Assembly (NCBI GenBank): GCA_947629525.1
Contig: CANREB010000004.1
Coordinates: 1-64,000 of the forward strand
DNA from: an uncultured Lachnospiraceae bacterium
GTDB taxonomy: Bacteria; Bacillota; Clostridia; Lachnospirales; Lachnospiraceae
Length of the DNA stretch: 64,000 bases
Reading direction: 5' to 3'
Under the pieces are notes generated by a model. It made no database searches. It worked only from the letters and a program-made list of their open reading frames with translations, and was not told the DNA's origin. Positions 14,145 to 24,237 of the stretch are shown in pieces (the stretch's first letter is position 1; each line of letters starts with the position of its first letter). The position numbers were made by a program, and so were the translations under genes.

Positions 14145-14960
14145 CTACACTAACTGCTGCCTGACCGTTTCCAGATCCTCGTCCTTTTTGACTACCACTC
14201 CTATAAACGGAAGATTTTCCCTCAGCGTGTCCGTAGGTATCCCGCCTATCTGCAAAGCGTTTATCCAGTCGATAAGCTCCGATGTGCTTGGTTTCTTGCG
14301 TATATCGCGTATTGCCCTTATATCATAAAAAATCTTCATCGCGTTTTTCATAAGGTTTTCTTCCACATCGGGATAATGCGTCTTTATTATTTCCTCCATA
14401 AGCTCCTCATTCGGGAAATCAATATAGTGGAAGATACATCTCCTTAAGAATGCGTCAGGCAGTTCCTTCTCGGCATTTGACGTAATTATGACAATGGGTC
14501 TGTGCTTTGCCTTGACTGTGCGCTTTGTCTCGTGAATATAAAACTCCATTTGGTCAAGTTCCCACAAAAGGTCATTGGGAAATTCCAAATCCGCCTTATC
14601 GATCTCATCTATAAGAAGAACGACCTGTTCATCGCTGTCAAACGCCTCGCCGAGCTTGCCAAGCTTGATGTAACGTGAAATGTCGTCAACGCCCTCCTCG
14701 CCGAACTGCCCGTCATACAAACGCTGTATAGTGTCATACATATACAGTCCGTCCTGCGCCTTTGTCGTTGATTTTATGTTCCAAATGATAAGTTTTTTGC
14801 CAAGCGAGTTTGCTACTGCCTGCGCGAGCATTGTCTTTCCCGTACCCGGCTCTCCCTTGATCAAAAGCGGCTTTTTAAGTGCTATAGCCACGTTCACGCT
14901 TGCAAGAAGCTCCTTGCTTGCCACATAATCCTGTGTACTGTTAAAAGTTGCATCTGACAT
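14145..14960 (-). CDS. MoxR-family AAA+ ATPase
   Basis: A 271-residue AAA+ protein with Walker A GEPGTGKT (about residues 34-41), Walker B VVLLIDEIDKAD (about 113-124), a sensor-1 Asn in IITSNAEKELPDAFLRRC, and the arginine-finger RR pair there. The ATG at 14960 is preferred because ggaggt lies seven bases upstream; a TTG 24 bases earlier would put that ribosome site inside the gene. It works with the CoxE-like VWA protein encoded immediately downstream, as in other MoxR-VWA pairs. gpsA ends 5 bases before it. Confidence 0.88.
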   Translation of the reverse strand: MSDATFNSTQDYVASKELLASVNVAIALKKPLLIKGEPGTGKTMLAQAVANSLGKKLIIWNIKSTTKAQDGLYMYDTIQRLYDGQFGEEGVDDISRYIKLGKLGEAFDSDEQVVLLIDEIDKADLEFPNDLLWELDQMEFYIHETKRTVKAKHRPIVIITSNAEKELPDAFLRRCIFHYIDFPNEELMEEIIKTHYPDVEENLMKNAMKIFYDIRAIRDIRKKPSTSELIDWINALQIGGIPTDTLRENLPFIGVVVKKDEDLETVRQQLV

Positions 14961-14965
14961 TTTTA

Positions 14966-15988
14966 TTACCTCCCATTGTCCCAATTTGATTTATCGGAAA
15001 TTTCGATTTTCTTATCACGTATCATCAGGTCTTTAACTGCCGCTGCCGCCGGTTTCCCGTTGAAAAGTATCGCATCTACCTGTTCTATGATAGGCAGTTC
15101 CACATTATACTTCTTTGCAAGTCCGAGCGCCGCCTTTGTGGAAAAAACGCCCTCGACTACCATTTTTACTTCCGCCATCGCCTCATCCATAGTCTTGCCC
15201 TGTCCGATGAGTATGCCCGCCCTGCGGTTGCGCGAGTGCATGCTTGCGCATGTCACTATCAGATCGCCTATTCCCGACAGACCGAAAAATGTCTCCAGTT
15301 TTCCGCCCATCGCCGTGCCAAGTCTTGAAATCTCAGCTATGCCCCGCGTTATGAGCGCCGCTTTTGTATTGTCGCCGTAGCCTAAGCCGTCGGCTATTCC
15401 TGCCGCAAGCGCAACCACGTTCTTTAATGCCGCGCCAAGCTCAATGCCGAGCACATCAGGGCTTGTATATACCCGGAATACATCGCTCATAAAAATATTT
15501 TGGATATATTCCGCCGTCTTCCTGCTGTGTGCACCAACCACTATAGTGGTTGGAATCCCTCTGCCGACCTCTTCCGCATGCGACGGACCCGAAAGGACTG
15601 CGACATCCGCGTTTGGCACTTCTTCCCCGATGACCTGCGAAAGCGTCATAAGCGTGCTTTCTTCAATGCCTTTGGAAACATTTACGATTATCTGGTCTTT
15701 TGAAACATATTTCGATATACTTTGAGCCGTGTCACGTACAGCCTTTGATGTCACCGCTATGATCACCAGATCCATCCCGCATACTGCCTCTGAGATATCA
15801 GTCGTAAACATAATATCTTCTGACAGTTTAACGTTTGGCAGTTTATCTTTATTCTCGCGCTGTGTTCTGAGCATATCCACAACTTCCTGTGAGCTTGACC
15901 GCACCGTTACCGTATGTCCGTTATTGTTGAGCAGCACAGCAAGGGCTATCCCCCAGCTTCCCGCGCCTATAATACCTGCTTTCGCCAT
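14966..15988 (-). CDS. gpsA: NAD(P)-dependent glycerol-3-phosphate dehydrogenase
   Basis: A 340-residue enzyme making sn-glycerol 3-phosphate from dihydroxyacetone phosphate, the backbone of phospholipids. Rossmann motif GAGSWG (residues 7-12), the catalytic-lysine region LGAALKNVVALAAGIADGLG (about 184-203), and NTKAALITRG following. Length is usual (about 335). plsY, which uses its product, lies immediately upstream (14-base gap), so substrate supply and acylation are co-transcribed. Confidence 0.96.
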   Translation of the reverse strand: MAKAGIIGAGSWGIALAVLLNNNGHTVTVRSSSQEVVDMLRTQRENKDKLPNVKLSEDIMFTTDISEAVCGMDLVIIAVTSKAVRDTAQSISKYVSKDQIIVNVSKGIEESTLMTLSQVIGEEVPNADVAVLSGPSHAEEVGRGIPTTIVVGAHSRKTAEYIQNIFMSDVFRVYTSPDVLGIELGAALKNVVALAAGIADGLGYGDNTKAALITRGIAEISRLGTAMGGKLETFFGLSGIGDLIVTCASMHSRNRRAGILIGQGKTMDEAMAEVKMVVEGVFSTKAALGLAKKYNVELPIIEQVDAILFNGKPAAAAVKDLMIRDKKIEISDKSNWDNGR

Positions 15989-16002
15989 TAAAGCCTCCTT
16001 TA

Positions 16003-16659
16003 TTACTTTTGGTTATCGCCGCTTTTCTTTGTAAGATATGTCTTTCTCTCCTGCTTATGTATAAGCCTTTTGATATTCTCCCTGTGTTCCCAAAAAGCAA
16101 GCGCGGCAATGATCACAGTCACAACATAAAGTTCGTCCAGCGCCCCCTGCGCCATTCCAAACACGCCGCACTGCCCTAATACAACCACTTCGATTATCAG
16201 CATAAGTTCCGTAAAAAGCGAACCGAGAGACACATAATGCGTAATGAAAAATGTCCCGAAAAACGTAATTATCTGCGGAATTATCATATACGGATGGAAA
16301 AATATTATAAGTCCCGCCGTACATGCTATTCCCTTGCCGCCCTTAAATCCAAGATAAAACGGAAAATTGTGACCTAGTATCGCACCCGCGCCCGTATAGA
16401 TCACTAAAAGATATTTTATATCCGCATACTGTGTTCCAAACAAAAATCTCACGAGCGTTATCGCCAGTCCTGTCTTTATGATATCACAAAACAGCACTAT
16501 CGCGCCTGCTTTTTTTCCAAGGACCCGCAGGGAATTTGTTGTTCCCGCGTTGCCGCTGCCATATTTTCTTATATCTATTCCATGCAGTTTTCCGTATATA
16601 TATGATGTCTGAAAACATCCGAAAACATATCCGATCAAAATACATACTATACGTATCAT
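16003..16659 (-). CDS. plsY: Acyl-phosphate:glycerol-3-phosphate acyltransferase
   Basis: A 218-residue membrane protein with five or so hydrophobic helices. PlsY motifs: SGNAGTTNSLRVLGKKAG (motif 1, about residues 36-53), GHNFPFYLGFKGGKGIACT (motif 2), and the later TRRENIKRL-like end, here EHRENIKRL. It transfers an acyl group from acyl-phosphate (made by PlsX, gene at 42325) to glycerol 3-phosphate. The tail after about residue 200 is basic and variable. It sits between der and gpsA. Confidence 0.95.
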   Translation of the reverse strand: MIRIVCILIGYVFGCFQTSYIYGKLHGIDIRKYGSGNAGTTNSLRVLGKKAGAIVLFCDIIKTGLAITLVRFLFGTQYADIKYLLVIYTGAGAILGHNFPFYLGFKGGKGIACTAGLIIFFHPYMIIPQIITFFGTFFITHYVSLGSLFTELMLIIEVVVLGQCGVFGMAQGALDELYVVTVIIAALAFWEHRENIKRLIHKQERKTYLTKKSGDNQK

Positions 16660-16693
16660 AATAATCCTCCGTTTCTGCCGACCGCGTTTTTGA

Positions 16694-18031
16694 TTACTTG
16701 TCGGATTTTCTCTCCCTGATTACGAACTTAATCGATGTCCCCCTAAATCCGAATGCCTCTCTTAATTTATTTTCGAGATAACGTGTATATGAAAAGTGCA
16801 TAAGCTCTTTATCATTTACAAACGCAACAAACGTAGGCGGCTTTACTCCGACCTGTGTGACATAATATATCTTAAGACGTTTTCCCTTGTCCGAGGGCGG
16901 CTGCTGAAGCGCTGTCGCCTCGCTGATTATCTCGTTCACAACACCTGTGGAAATCCGAAGCGACTGATTTTCTATGACCATATCAATAGTATCAAAAAGT
17001 CTGTTCAAGCGCTGCCCCGTCTGTGCAGAGATAAAAATCGTCTCCGCGTATGTCATGAACGAAAGGATATTTTTGACTTTTTCCGTAAAACGGTATACCG
17101 TCTTATCATCCTTTTCAATGGCATCCCACTTATTGACAGCGATGATGATCCCTTTGCCCCTGTCGTGCGCTATTCCCGCTATCTTGGCATCCTGTTCCGT
17201 GACGCCCTCTACCGCATCTATCACAAGCACCACGATATCCGCACGCTCAACGGCGCTTACAGTCCTGATGATCATATAGCGTTCAAGTTCTTCTTTTATC
17301 TTATTCTTTCTTCTAAGACCTGCCGTATCGATAAACACATACTCTCTGCCGTTATGCACTATTTCAGTGTCTATCGCGTCGCGCGTCGTACCGGCTATGT
17401 CTGAGACGATCACGCGGTTTTCACCCGCAAGCTTATTGATTATGGATGATTTGCCTACATTAGGCTTGCCTACGATAGCTACCCTTGGTCTGTCGTCGTC
17501 CTCATCCGAAGCTTCATCGTCATTAAAGTGTTCTGCCACGGTATCAAGCAGTTCACCGACACCAAGTTTGTTAGCCGCCGATATCGCGATCGGATCGCCT
17601 ATTCCCAAATTATAAAACTCGTATACGTCAGCTTCATACTTTTCAAAGCTGTCAACCTTATTTACCGCCAAAACGACCGGCTTATGGCTCCGCCTGAGCA
17701 TGTCCGCCACTTTTGAGTCCGCGTCCGTAAGCCCCTGCCTCACATCCACCATAAATATAATGACATCCGCCGTTATTATCGCTATCTGCGCCTGTTCGCG
17801 CATCTGCGAAAGGATTATGTCCTTGCTGTCAGGCTCTATGCCGCCCGTATCTATCATTGTGAAGTGCCACTTAAGCCAGCTTATATCGGCATATATCCTG
17901 TCACGCGTAATTCCGGGCGTATCTTCTACTATTGATATACGTTCTCCCGCGAGCGCGTTAAATAATGTGGATTTTCCTACGTTGGGGCGTCCTACGACCG
18001 CCACTATCGGTTTCTTATTATTTTCACTCAT
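16694..18031 (-). CDS. der: Ribosome-assembly GTPase Der (EngA)
   Basis: A 445-residue protein with two tandem GTPase domains and a C-terminal KH-like domain, acting in 50S subunit maturation. G domain 1: [12 protein letters not shown] (about residues 14-25), DTGG, NKVD. An acidic linker ([12 protein letters not shown]) follows. G domain 2: [12 protein letters not shown] (about 186-197), [17 protein letters not shown]. The KH end includes [12 protein letters not shown]. The stop codon of the upstream DUF512 gene overlaps its ATG by 4 bases, indicating translational coupling. Confidence 0.97.
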   Translation of the reverse strand: MSENNKKPIVAVVGRPNVGKSTLFNALAGERISIVEDTPGITRDRIYADISWLKWHFTMIDTGGIEPDSKDIILSQMREQAQIAIITADVIIFMVDVRQGLTDADSKVADMLRRSHKPVVLAVNKVDSFEKYEADVYEFYNLGIGDPIAISAANKLGVGELLDTVAEHFNDDEASDEDDDRPRVAIVGKPNVGKSSIINKLAGENRVIVSDIAGTTRDAIDTEIVHNGREYVFIDTAGLRRKNKIKEELERYMIIRTVSAVERADIVVLVIDAVEGVTEQDAKIAGIAHDRGKGIIIAVNKWDAIEKDDKTVYRFTEKVKNILSFMTYAETIFISAQTGQRLNRLFDTIDMVIENQSLRISTGVVNEIISEATALQQPPSDKGKRLKIYYVTQVGVKPPTFVAFVNDKELMHFSYTRYLENKLREAFGFRGTSIKFVIRERKSDK

Positions 18032-19377
18032 ATTAAATCTCCGTTTCTGCTTACCGTACTGCCAACTACTGCATCAATAAAGTCCCGCCCGCTTGATTTT
18101 ACAATATCCACGCTTACTTGTAAAGCTTTTTCAAGTTCTGTCACCGTCATATCGTCAAGAAACACTTCCTCGCCGCTGCGCAGGACATTCTGCGGCAGTA
18201 AAAGGCGCTCCCCTAATTGTCTGCCTTTAAGCTGTGCCTCGATATCCTGTCCCGTAAGCAATCCTGAAACCGTTATCTGCTCTCCGAAAAAGTCGTTTCT
18301 TATCGGATAAATGTTTATTTTTACCTGAGGGTAGCGGTTTGTTATCTTCTGTGCCATTTCTTTTATAAAACTGTACGCAAGCCTGCCCGTTGCGATAGAT
18401 ATTTCCTGTGCGCGAACTTTCATATCGGCGCCAAGTGTATCAAAATACTCATTAAACTCATTTATCAAAAGCCTTAACATACCCACGCCGTTTTCAAGCT
18501 GCAGATATCCGTCATAGCGCTCCTCCTCGGGAAGCTCATCGCCCGCAAGGATATACCACTCGTCGCTTGCATGTACAAAATGCACCCCATATTCAGGATA
18601 GAGCCTGTCCTGCCATCTGTGGATAATTTCAAGGACATTCCGCGCATCTTGTGCGTTAAACGGTTCGAGCGGATACAGACCTTCTCTGTAGCGCGAAAGC
18701 CCCACCGGCACTACCGACACGCTCCCAAGATTTGGCAGATATTGTGACAGTTCCTCTATGCTTCTTTCAAGTTCTTTCCCGTCATTTATTCCCTTGCATA
18801 GCACTATCTGACCGTTCATCGTAATTCCCGCACGCGCAAGCTTCCATGCTTTTTCAAGAGCTTTTCCCGCAAAACGGTTATTCAGCATCATACATCTGAG
18901 TTCAGGATTTGTCGTCTGAAACGACACATTTATCGGCGAAAGATTATATTTTATGATCCTGTCTATATCATCGTCCGACATATTCGTAAGAGTGACGTAA
19001 TTTCCCTGCAGGAACGAAAGGCGCGAGTCATCATCCTTAAAGTAAAGGGTATCTCTCATTCCTTTCGGCATTTGGTCGATAAAGCAGAAGATACATTTAT
19101 TACAGCATGAGCGGTACTCATCCATCAGACCGTTTGCAAACGTTATCCCCAGATCCTCGTCATATTCCTTGTCTATCTCCAAAAGCCATTCCTCACCCGA
19201 CGCCTTTCTTATAAGGACTTCTATATATTCATCCTGTGTATGATACTGATAGTCAAAGATATCTTCTATTTTATTTCCGTTGATCTCAACGATGGCATCG
19301 CCCTTTTCTATTTCCATTTCTTCGGCAATGCTGCCCTCTGCCACGCTCTCAACGATATGCGGCTGTATTTTTTTCAT
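18028..19377 (-). CDS. DUF512 protein: PDZ plus radical-SAM-like iron-sulfur domain
   Basis: A 449-residue protein. An N-terminal PDZ-like domain (about residues 3-75; [14 protein letters not shown]) is followed by a cluster motif [20 protein letters not shown] (C-x3-C-x2-C) and [13 protein letters not shown], then the DUF512 domain ending in a V-x-G-x-T-x-S motif. The family is widespread in Clostridia and cyanobacteria and is annotated as a radical-SAM or Fe-S oxidoreductase; its reaction is not known. The start at 19377 was chosen for its gagg site; a frame ten codons longer exists. It overlaps der by 4 bases, so a ribosome or redox link to der is possible. Confidence 0.85.
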   Translation of the reverse strand: MKKIQPHIVESVAEGSIAEEMEIEKGDAIVEINGNKIEDIFDYQYHTQDEYIEVLIRKASGEEWLLEIDKEYDEDLGITFANGLMDEYRSCCNKCIFCFIDQMPKGMRDTLYFKDDDSRLSFLQGNYVTLTNMSDDDIDRIIKYNLSPINVSFQTTNPELRCMMLNNRFAGKALEKAWKLARAGITMNGQIVLCKGINDGKELERSIEELSQYLPNLGSVSVVPVGLSRYREGLYPLEPFNAQDARNVLEIIHRWQDRLYPEYGVHFVHASDEWYILAGDELPEEERYDGYLQLENGVGMLRLLINEFNEYFDTLGADMKVRAQEISIATGRLAYSFIKEMAQKITNRYPQVKINIYPIRNDFFGEQITVSGLLTGQDIEAQLKGRQLGERLLLPQNVLRSGEEVFLDDMTVTELEKALQVSVDIVKSSGRDFIDAVVGSTVSRNGDLI

Positions 19378-19447
19378 TATTTCCTCATTTCTGCGCCTTA
19401 CAGGCACAATTCATATCTGACTATATATTAATGATACAAGAAAAAAC

Positions 19448-19476
19448 TTGACGTGTCACTAGGCGAATGTTATAAA
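19448..19476 (+). promoter_or_regulatory. prs promoter
   Basis: -35 TTGACG (19448-19453), 17-base spacer, -10 TATAAA (19471-19476), 39 bases before the prs ATG. The divergent DUF512 gene begins 70 bases to the left. Confidence 0.7.
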
Positions 19477-19514
19477 ATAATAGTATCTACTTGTAGAGAA
19501 AGGATTGTTGCAAT

Positions 19515-20708
19515 ATGCCCAATACAAATTTATTTGAAAACACCATGCCTGTTGCGCCTTTGAAGCTTGTAGTCCTTAACAGCGCTGCCGCCCTTGGCAG
19601 CAAGGTCAATGACTACCTTGTAAAGTTCAGAAGCAATGTCAACAGCGTATATATGAAAGATCCTGCTTTTCAGGGATATTCAGAGAGTAATTATCTGCTG
19701 AATTTTTCCACCCCACGTTTTAACAGCGGCGAGGGAAAAGCAGTTTTAAACGAATCAGTCCGCGGAAAAGATCTGTTTATCCTTGTCGATGTATGCAATC
19801 ACAGCCTGACATATACGATGAACGGCTATACCAACCATATGTCGCCTGACGACCATTATCAGGAACTCAAACGCGTCATCGCCGCCGCCAACGGCAAAGC
19901 GCACCGCATAAATGTCATTATGCCGTTTCTTTACGAAGGACGGCAGCACAGAAGGACGGCAAGAGAATCTCTCGACTGCGCATATGCGTTTGAAGAACTT
20001 GTCAATATGGGTGTCAGCAATTTTATCACATTTGACGCACATGACCCGAGAATACAGAATGCCGCTCCGTTAAGCGGCTTTGACAACTTCTCGCCGCATT
20101 ACCAGTTTGCACGTACATTGCTGCGCTCCGCAAAGGACTTAGTGCTTGACAAAGATCATATAATCGTTATCTCGCCCGACGAGGGTGCAATGGAACGCGC
20201 CATTTATTTTTCGACCGTCCTTGGCGCCGATACAGGTATGTTTTATAAACGCCGCGACTATACTACCATCGAGAACGGTAAAAATCCTATCGTGGCTCAC
20301 GAATTTCTCGGCAACAGCATTAAAGGGAAAGATGTTATAATCATAGACGACATGATCTCATCCGGCGAAAGTATGATCGACACATCACGCAAGTTAAAAT
20401 CCATGAAAGCAAAACGCGTATTCATATGCGCTACTTTCGGTCTTTTTACAAACGGGCTTGAAGCATTTGACAAGGCATATTCAGAGAATGTGTTTGATAA
20501 GCTAATCACTACCAATCTCTGTTACCACCCGCCCGAACTTAACAAAAAAACATATTATCTTGAAGCTGATATGAGCAAATTCCTTGCTTCCATCATCAAC
20601 TTTATGAACCATGATATGTCCACTGAAAACGTTATGACGCCTACAAAACGCATACAGCGTATTCTTGCTCAATATAACGAAGGTTCCAACGATTTTGACG
20701 AACAATAA
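19515..20708 (+). CDS. prs: Ribose-phosphate pyrophosphokinase (PRPP synthetase), long form
   Basis: A 397-residue enzyme making PRPP from ribose 5-phosphate and ATP for nucleotide, histidine and tryptophan synthesis. Motifs: an ATP-loop region RQHRRTARESLDCAYAFEEL (about residues 140-159), FDAHDPRIQNAAP, VISPDEGAMERA, and the PRPP-binding loop VIIIDDMISSGESMIDTSRK (about 275-294). It is longer than the usual 310-320 residues, with an extended N-terminus and C-terminus, as in a Clostridial subgroup. Shine-Dalgarno agaaagga. One of the few plus-strand genes, with its own promoter and terminator. Confidence 0.93.
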   Translation: MPNTNLFENTMPVAPLKLVVLNSAAALGSKVNDYLVKFRSNVNSVYMKDPAFQGYSESNYLLNFSTPRFNSGEGKAVLNESVRGKDLFILVDVCNHSLTYTMNGYTNHMSPDDHYQELKRVIAAANGKAHRINVIMPFLYEGRQHRRTARESLDCAYAFEELVNMGVSNFITFDAHDPRIQNAAPLSGFDNFSPHYQFARTLLRSAKDLVLDKDHIIVISPDEGAMERAIYFSTVLGADTGMFYKRRDYTTIENGKNPIVAHEFLGNSIKGKDVIIIDDMISSGESMIDTSRKLKSMKAKRVFICATFGLFTNGLEAFDKAYSENVFDKLITTNLCYHPPELNKKTYYLEADMSKFLASIINFMNHDMSTENVMTPTKRIQRILAQYNEGSNDFDEQ

Positions 20709-20714
20709 ACTGAT

Positions 20715-20750
20715 TAGTCTGCTGCAGCATATATTTGCCGCAGCAGACTA
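20715..20750. terminator. Bidirectional terminator between prs and tyrS
   Basis: Perfect 11-bp stem TAGTCTGCTGC/GCAGCAGACTA (20715-20725 with 20740-20750), followed by T-rich sequence on the prs side. It lies directly between the two convergent stop codons. Confidence 0.8.
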
Positions 20751-20755
20751 TAATT

Positions 20756-21979
20756 TTATCCTATCTCAACTTTCATAAAGCTTTTCTTGCCCTTTTTTAA
20801 TATGAAATCGCCGCCAAACGCGGTTTTATCAAATACCGCTTTCACATCTGTGACTTTGTTTCCATTCACGGAAACTCCGCCCTGTTCTACAGCGCGTCTT
20901 GCCTCTGATTTTGAAGCGGTCATTCCGGCTTTTACCATAAGCGACAAGATATCGATATTTCCATCCGCAAAATCACTGTCAGAAAGTACTGTTGACGGCA
21001 TATTTTCAGTATTTCCGCCGCCCGAAAACAGCGCCGCAGCCGCATCTTTTGCCTTGTTTGCCTCCTCAGTGCCATGTACAAGCTGAGTAAGCTCAAACGC
21101 AAGTATCTCCTTTGCCTTATTCAGTTCGCTGCCCTGCCAGCTCTCCATAGCTTCGATCTCCTCTATAGGCAGGAATGTGAGCATTTTCAGGCATTTTATG
21201 ACATCAGCGTCAGCTACATTGCGCCAGTACTGGAAAAATTCATAAGGGGAAGTTTTCTCAGCGTCAAGCCATACCGCGCCCGACTCAGTTTTTCCCATCT
21301 TCTTTCCTTCCGAGTTAAGCAGCAGATTTATCGTCATAGCATATGCGTCCTTGCCAAGCTTGCGGCGTATGAGTTCCGTACCTCCGAGCATATTGCTCCA
21401 CTGGTCGTCGCCTCCGAACTGCATATTACATCCGTATCTCTTGAACAGCTCCATAAAGTCATAGCTTTGCATGATCATATAGTTAAACTCAAGGAAGCTC
21501 AGACCTCTTTCCATTCTCTGCTTGTAGCACTCCGCCGTCAACATTCTGTTTACACTGAAATGCGGACCTACTTCGCGCAAAAGGTCTATATAATTGAGGT
21601 TAAGCAGCCAGTCGCCGTTATTTACCATTATCGCTTTATCATCGCCAAACTCAATAAAACGGCTCATCTGCTTTTTGAAACACTCAATATTATGATCTAT
21701 GTCCTCTTTTGTGAGCATTTTTCTCATATCGGTCTTTCCTGACGGATCGCCTATCATACCGGTACCGCCGCCAAGAAGCGCTATAGGCTTGTTTCCTGCC
21801 ATCTGAAGACGTTTCATAAGGCACAGCGCCATGAAATGTCCTACATGAAGGCTGTCCGCCGTCGGGTCAAAGCCTATATAAAATACTGCCTTTCCCGTGT
21901 TTATAAGCTCCCTAATCTCCTTTTCATCTGTCACTTGGGCTATAAGTCCCCTTGCGACAAGTTCATCATACAATTCCAT
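20756..21979 (-). CDS. tyrS: Tyrosyl-tRNA synthetase
   Basis: A 407-residue class I synthetase charging tRNA-Tyr. The HIGH motif appears as HVGHF (about residues 42-46), the KMSKS motif as KMGKT (about 226-230), and the C-terminal S4 RNA-binding domain occupies about 340-405 ([20 protein letters not shown]). Length is typical. The upstream gap to the RdgB-like gene is only 39 bases, too short for the T-box leader that controls many Firmicute synthetase genes, so it is probably transcribed from further upstream. Confidence 0.97.
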   Translation of the reverse strand: MELYDELVARGLIAQVTDEKEIRELINTGKAVFYIGFDPTADSLHVGHFMALCLMKRLQMAGNKPIALLGGGTGMIGDPSGKTDMRKMLTKEDIDHNIECFKKQMSRFIEFGDDKAIMVNNGDWLLNLNYIDLLREVGPHFSVNRMLTAECYKQRMERGLSFLEFNYMIMQSYDFMELFKRYGCNMQFGGDDQWSNMLGGTELIRRKLGKDAYAMTINLLLNSEGKKMGKTESGAVWLDAEKTSPYEFFQYWRNVADADVIKCLKMLTFLPIEEIEAMESWQGSELNKAKEILAFELTQLVHGTEEANKAKDAAAALFSGGGNTENMPSTVLSDSDFADGNIDILSLMVKAGMTASKSEARRAVEQGGVSVNGNKVTDVKAVFDKTAFGGDFILKKGKKSFMKVEIG

Positions 21980-22018
21980 AATTTTTCTCCCTTCCGAACA
22001 AAATCATCATTTGAAAAT

Positions 22019-22636
22019 TCAGTTTTGATCTGTTAATCCCCATTTTATGAACAAATTGGCAAAGCCATTGTATTCTACAAGCGCATCCTCTTTTTTTTCT
22101 TCAAGCTCATAATAATACTTTCCGCTCTTTATCTCTTTTGAAAGACTGTCCAGCGGAAATCCTTTACGTCTTACTTGCGAATACGGTTTTGACGTGATAA
22201 GGAATTTTTCCCCCCACAGACTCTCATCCATACTCTCGTAGATATGGCTCTCATCCATAACAAGGCATATTGCATTTATATATCTTGCCGTGAGGTCGCC
22301 GTACTTTTCGGCAAGTCCGCCGTAATACGCGATCATCTCATCGTCAGTCAGATGCTTTCCCTTTACATTCCTCACATGGACTCCGGGCTGCAATTCATCC
22401 GGAAGCCCTTCTATCACCAGTCCTGTATCGCAGGAAAATACGGGCATTTTATAATATCTGAAATATGCCTGCGCTTTTTGTCTTGCATTTTCTTCCGGCG
22501 TATTTCCGTTCTCAGGTACATCAGGAATATCTCCATCCATATCCCTTAACCCTATTATTTCAATACCTAAATTCTTCAGGTTATCCCGCATCGCGTTCAG
22601 TTTCGCCTGATTACCCGTTCCGTAAAGTATTTTCAT
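22019..22636 (-). CDS. RdgB/HAM1-like non-canonical purine NTP pyrophosphatase
   Basis: A 205-residue HAM1-fold protein that likely removes deaminated purine nucleotides (ITP, XTP). It begins KILYGTGNQAKLNAM, the T-G-N-x-x-K nucleotide motif. The usual S-D-S-G-L metal loop is present as SCDTGLVIEGLPDELQPGVH (about residues 70-89). Several positions differ from the standard enzyme, and it lacks the C-terminal S-H-R motif, so substrate preference may differ. The ATG at 22636 follows gaggtgg closely. tyrS follows 39 bases later. Confidence 0.75.
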   Translation of the reverse strand: MKILYGTGNQAKLNAMRDNLKNLGIEIIGLRDMDGDIPDVPENGNTPEENARQKAQAYFRYYKMPVFSCDTGLVIEGLPDELQPGVHVRNVKGKHLTDDEMIAYYGGLAEKYGDLTARYINAICLVMDESHIYESMDESLWGEKFLITSKPYSQVRRKGFPLDSLSKEIKSGKYYYELEEKKEDALVEYNGFANLFIKWGLTDQN

Positions 22637-22654
22637 CCGCCACCTCATAAGTTC

Positions 22655-23203
22655 TTATATTGCATATTTGCCAATACCGGGCATAATCTTTTTCAAGATA
22701 TAATAAAATAAAGCGCCAAGACAGCCGCCCAAAAAGTTAAGGATAATATCGTCAATATCAACATTTCTGTTTATAAATAACTGCAGTGCCTCGATAAACA
22801 TCGTAAGGAAAAGCGAATATGCCATTATCCGGATAGGCGACTGATTTTTTTTCCATAAAAGCGCAAGTCCAAATCCCCATGGCACAAACATCAATATATT
22901 CCCAACTATATTCAGCATAAACGCAGCCCAGTTAAAATACACATAAAACACTTTTATCGTCTTAAAGGGATGCAGATTTATGTGATACATCGTACGTATG
23001 CGCTCCTTAGCATGAGCGATCATTACCGACGGCATATTGTAATCGCCATCGAAAGCAAGCATAAAAAGTACACTCATAAAGATCACAAATATGGCAAGCG
23101 CTATCTCCCTCTTATGCCTGCGCCGCCATGGTCTGCGTATTATCAGGTAAGGCAGGAATACAACCATTACTCCCGCAGTAAGTTTGATCAAGTATTGAAG
23201 CAT
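22655..23203 (-). CDS. VanZ-family membrane protein
   Basis: A 182-residue protein with about five hydrophobic segments and the VanZ signature near the end: IEALQLFINRNVDIDDIILN, followed by FLGGCLGALFYY. VanZ-like proteins are linked to teicoplanin resistance in enterococcal clusters but are widespread in Firmicutes with unknown physiological roles. A Shine-Dalgarno (aaaggtg) precedes the ATG. The RdgB-like gene begins 18 bases downstream, suggesting co-transcription. Confidence 0.85.
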   Translation of the reverse strand: MLQYLIKLTAGVMVVFLPYLIIRRPWRRRHKREIALAIFVIFMSVLFMLAFDGDYNMPSVMIAHAKERIRTMYHINLHPFKTIKVFYVYFNWAAFMLNIVGNILMFVPWGFGLALLWKKNQSPIRIMAYSLFLTMFIEALQLFINRNVDIDDIILNFLGGCLGALFYYILKKIMPGIGKYAI

Positions 23204-23255
23204 AGTTCACCTTTTAGTTTTCATTAGTCGTTTCGATTGTTATGTATCATGCAGA

Positions 23256-23606
23256 TCATTGCTGCGGGAAACTTCTGAACACTATCTGATTGCCGTCAGG
23301 ATCCTCAAATATCATATTCTTTGCCCCCCACGGTCTTACGGTGGGCAGCGCGATAATATTTGCGCCAAGCTTTTTCAGGCGCTCATACTCAACATCCACA
23401 TCGTCAACAGTAAATGCTATGCTTACTTTGTTGCTCCCCGGGACTTTTTCCGTGCCATCGTTGTAAATCGTAAATGTGGTATCTTCATTTAAAATATATT
23501 GATGAACTTCATCATTGCTTCCATTATCAATATCGAATAACGTTTTATAAAAATTTGCCAAACGCAGTACATCGTTTGTCAATAAACATACTTCTCCAAT
23601 TTTCAT
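23256..23606 (-). CDS. VOC (glyoxalase/bleomycin-resistance) family protein
   Basis: A 116-residue single-domain vicinal oxygen chelate protein with two beta-alpha-beta-beta-beta modules. The first runs MKIGEVCLLTNDVLRLANFY, and the second includes FTVDDVDVEYERLKKLGA and ends FEDPDGNQIVFRSF, the family's typical end. The classical metal His near the start is replaced (E-V-C), while a Glu near the end is kept, so metal binding is doubtful. Substrate unknown. Shine-Dalgarno gaggag. Confidence 0.8.
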   Translation of the reverse strand: MKIGEVCLLTNDVLRLANFYKTLFDIDNGSNDEVHQYILNEDTTFTIYNDGTEKVPGSNKVSIAFTVDDVDVEYERLKKLGANIIALPTVRPWGAKNMIFEDPDGNQIVFRSFPQQ

Positions 23607-23735
23607 TTGATGTTCTCCTCTATATATGCCTTACAGTGCCGCAAAGTGCAGTCCGATGACTTTACGCAAGATAAAATAATAATCTCACGAATATATATTG
23701 TACATCATTTATTCAAATATTTCCACTGATTATTT

Positions 23736-24173
23736 TCATTTAATTATATTTTTATATAATATCGTCTTTTTTTCTTCGTTCATATTTATCAGTTTCATGC
23801 TGTCCATATCAAGCCGTCTGTAAAAACAGTTATTTGCCACGCCGTTATAGGATGTGTGGCAGATGTTGCCCTTTAGCGGTCTTGCCTTATAAACAAGCGA
23901 ATTTTGCTCACAGTTTACAAATATATCGACAAGTTCAAATTCGTTTCCTGATGTTTTGCCTTTATGCCAGAGTTCATTGCGGGAAGTGCTCCACAGCACT
24001 ACCCGCCTTAATCTTATCGATTGAAGCATCGCCTCTTCATTAGTGTATGCAATCAGGATAACTTCGTTTGTGTCGGCATTCTGTACCGCTACAGGGATAA
24101 CATCCTGCCCTGTCATCGATGCGATTTTTTTAAAATCAAGTTTTAATTCGTCTGTTTCTTCTATATAACCCAT
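23736..24173 (-). CDS. Stand-alone phosphoribosyl-AMP cyclohydrolase-like (HisI-like) protein
   Basis: A 145-residue PRA-CH-fold protein. The active-site region LWSTSRNELWHKGKTSGN (about residues 57-74) is well kept, as are the three zinc-ligand cysteines (in V-N-C-E-Q-N, I-C-H-T and N-N-C-F-Y-R-R-L). The magnesium-binding Asp triad of true HisI (D-C-D-x-D) is replaced by N-C-E-x-N. No other histidine gene is nearby. It may therefore be a paralogue with altered activity. The start at 24173 is set by gagga five bases upstream. Confidence 0.75.
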   Translation of the reverse strand: MGYIEETDELKLDFKKIASMTGQDVIPVAVQNADTNEVILIAYTNEEAMLQSIRLRRVVLWSTSRNELWHKGKTSGNEFELVDIFVNCEQNSLVYKARPLKGNICHTSYNGVANNCFYRRLDMDSMKLINMNEEKKTILYKNIIK

Positions 24174-24237
24174 TTTTCCTCTTTTCCGCACTGGTCTTCA
24201 GCGCATATGGCATCTGCCGCCCTTTAGGGCTTTGATT

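Noticed and set aside
21980-22018. T-box leader for tyrS
   Set aside because: Only 39 bases separate tyrS from the gene before it, far too short for a T-box, and no T-box sequence is present.
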